The position numbers were made by a program, and so were the translations under genes. From Bacteroidaceae bacterium (GTDB taxonomy: Bacteria > Bacteroidota > Bacteroidia > Bacteroidales > Bacteroidaceae), in contig JAFTUK010000016.1 of the NCBI GenBank assembly GCA_017466325.1, positions 1 through 40,543 on the forward strand: a stretch of DNA of 40,543 nt, given 5' to 3'. Positions within the stretch are counted from its first letter, which is position 1. Every line of letters begins with the position of its first letter. A model generated the notes under the pieces. That model was not told the origin of the DNA, did not search any database, and saw only the letters and a program-made list of their open reading frames with translations. Positions 40,070 through 40,543 of this stretch are shown here, piece after piece.

Positions 40070-40117
40070 TCTCGCTCGGCAATTCAAACAAGTTTGATTG
40101 CTCTCGCTTACTCGCAG
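40066..40117. repeat. 52-bp dispersed element, copy 2
   Basis: Reverse complement of 26314-26365 with one mismatch. It overlaps the last bases of the 80-base hairpin. Confidence 0.85.
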
Positions 40118-40148
40118 GCTTCCGATTTCCGCTTATTAGGTGTTAAGC

Positions 40149-40395
40149 GTTAAGCGTTAAGTGGAACGTCTTTCGCATTGCACATCTCTGTCAGCAGGCA
40201 ATCTTGATATGTGAATATTGGACTCATAACTTATTATTATTTAATTAATTAATATTATAATAATATAAATAATAAGTATATTATTACCTATAAAACTATA
40301 GCCTTAGACATAAATCAGCACCAAAACCAGTCAAAAAACCTCATCTCGTGCAGTAATTGTTGCGTAAAGGCAAAACGTTCCACTTAACACTTAAC
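40149..40395. repeat. Inverted repeat around an AT-rich core
   Basis: GTTAAGCGTTAAGTGGAACG (from 40149) is mirrored by the reverse complement of 40375-40395, 20 of 21 bases matching, 205 bases apart. The interval contains an AT-rich tract (40231-40288), itself bounded by CTTATTATT and AATAATAAG. No gene is visible. Confidence 0.72.
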
Positions 40396-40403
40396 ATTTA
40401 ACG

Positions 40404-40433
40404 GTGAGCGGATGAGCGGTGAGCGGATGAGCG
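40404..40433 (+). repeat. Two 15-bp tandem units
   Basis: GTGAGCGGATGAGCG is repeated exactly, directly before a promoter. Confidence 0.8.
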
Positions 40434-40442
40434 GACAACCCA

Positions 40443-40472
40443 TTGCCATACGATGGATATGCCGTATCTTTG
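40443..40472 (+). promoter_or_regulatory. Promoter of the last, partial gene
   Basis: TTG (40443-40445), 19-base spacer, TATCTTTG (40465-40472), about 52 bases before ATG 40525. Confidence 0.8.
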
Positions 40473-40524
40473 TACCGTTATTCCGAAACGGGAATACGCT
40501 GTGTATCAAAATACGTTTGCGATT

Positions 40525-40543
40525 ATGGCAATCAAGGTAAAGG
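40525..40543 (+). CDS. Start of a gene cut by the window end
   Basis: ATG 40525 reads MAIKVK before the window ends. A consensus promoter upstream supports a real gene. The few residues would suit an HU-like DNA-binding protein of Bacteroidota, but six residues are not enough to decide. Confidence 0.4.

Noticed and set aside
39783-40524. A protein-coding gene in the terminal 742 bases
   Set aside because: Only short frames occur, and the sequence is made of terminator, tandem and inverted repeats up to the final promoter.

Overview
The window looks like chromosome of a member of the Bacteroidota, most likely a gut-type Bacteroidales near Prevotellaceae. Three things support this. Many genes carry the Bacteroidota promoter pattern (TTTG/TTG, about 19-20 bp spacer, TAnnTTTG). 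The gene content is typical of the group: PPi-dependent phosphofructokinase, FprA flavoprotein, Bacteroidota-type outer-membrane barrels, GH43 and GH95 enzymes, and a NanL/AGE sialic-acid route. Lipoproteins are abundant. Species cannot be named from the sequence alone.

Layout. 1-5.7 kb: the 3' part of clpC, htpG and a glutamine synthetase. 5.9-8.2 kb: a GH43_34-like lipoprotein, then a translationally overlapping pair (OB-fold-like lipoprotein and PepSY-type membrane protein). 8.2-18.5 kb, nearly all minus strand: a 59-residue HTH protein, a YhcH/NanQ-type protein, sstT with a lipoprotein nitroreductase, and a sugar cluster read GH95 fucosidase, N-acetylneuraminate lyase, a periplasmic kelch mutarotase fused to a sodium:solute symporter, and an AGE-type epimerase. 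Together these could release fucose from glycans, equilibrate sialic acid anomers, import sialic acid and convert it via ManNAc to GlcNAc. No sialidase or amino-sugar kinase is present. 18.7 kb: tRNA-Thr(GGT). 18.9-28.9 kb, plus strand: metallophosphoesterase, TonB receptor, esterase, a trifunctional AMP-ligase/ACP/PlsC lipid enzyme, FprA, and a GT23-like glycosyltransferase. 28.9-30.6 kb, minus: an ECF sigma factor fused through one membrane helix and a periplasmic linker to an outer-membrane beta-barrel. 30.9-32.1 kb: a divergent lipoprotein and a DUF1232 protein. 32.3-35.7 kb, minus: pfp, GH25 lysozyme and SGNH hydrolase in one compact unit. 35.9-39.8 kb: a small conserved protein, a PlsC-type acyltransferase and a large amidase whose catalytic domain is interrupted by a golvesin-like domain. 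39.8-40.5 kb: 742 bases of non-coding, highly structured repeats ending in a promoter and the first codons of another gene.

The most unusual items are the single-polypeptide sigma factor/outer-membrane barrel and the dense set of intergenic repeat families. The latter include purine-rich GGAAAACGG arrays, TTTAACG arrays, a 20-bp perfect palindrome, 22-bp and 23-bp tandem hairpin arrays, and a 52-bp element present twice in inverted orientation. Several families start right at stop codons, and one copy has been read into the tail of a lipoprotein gene.
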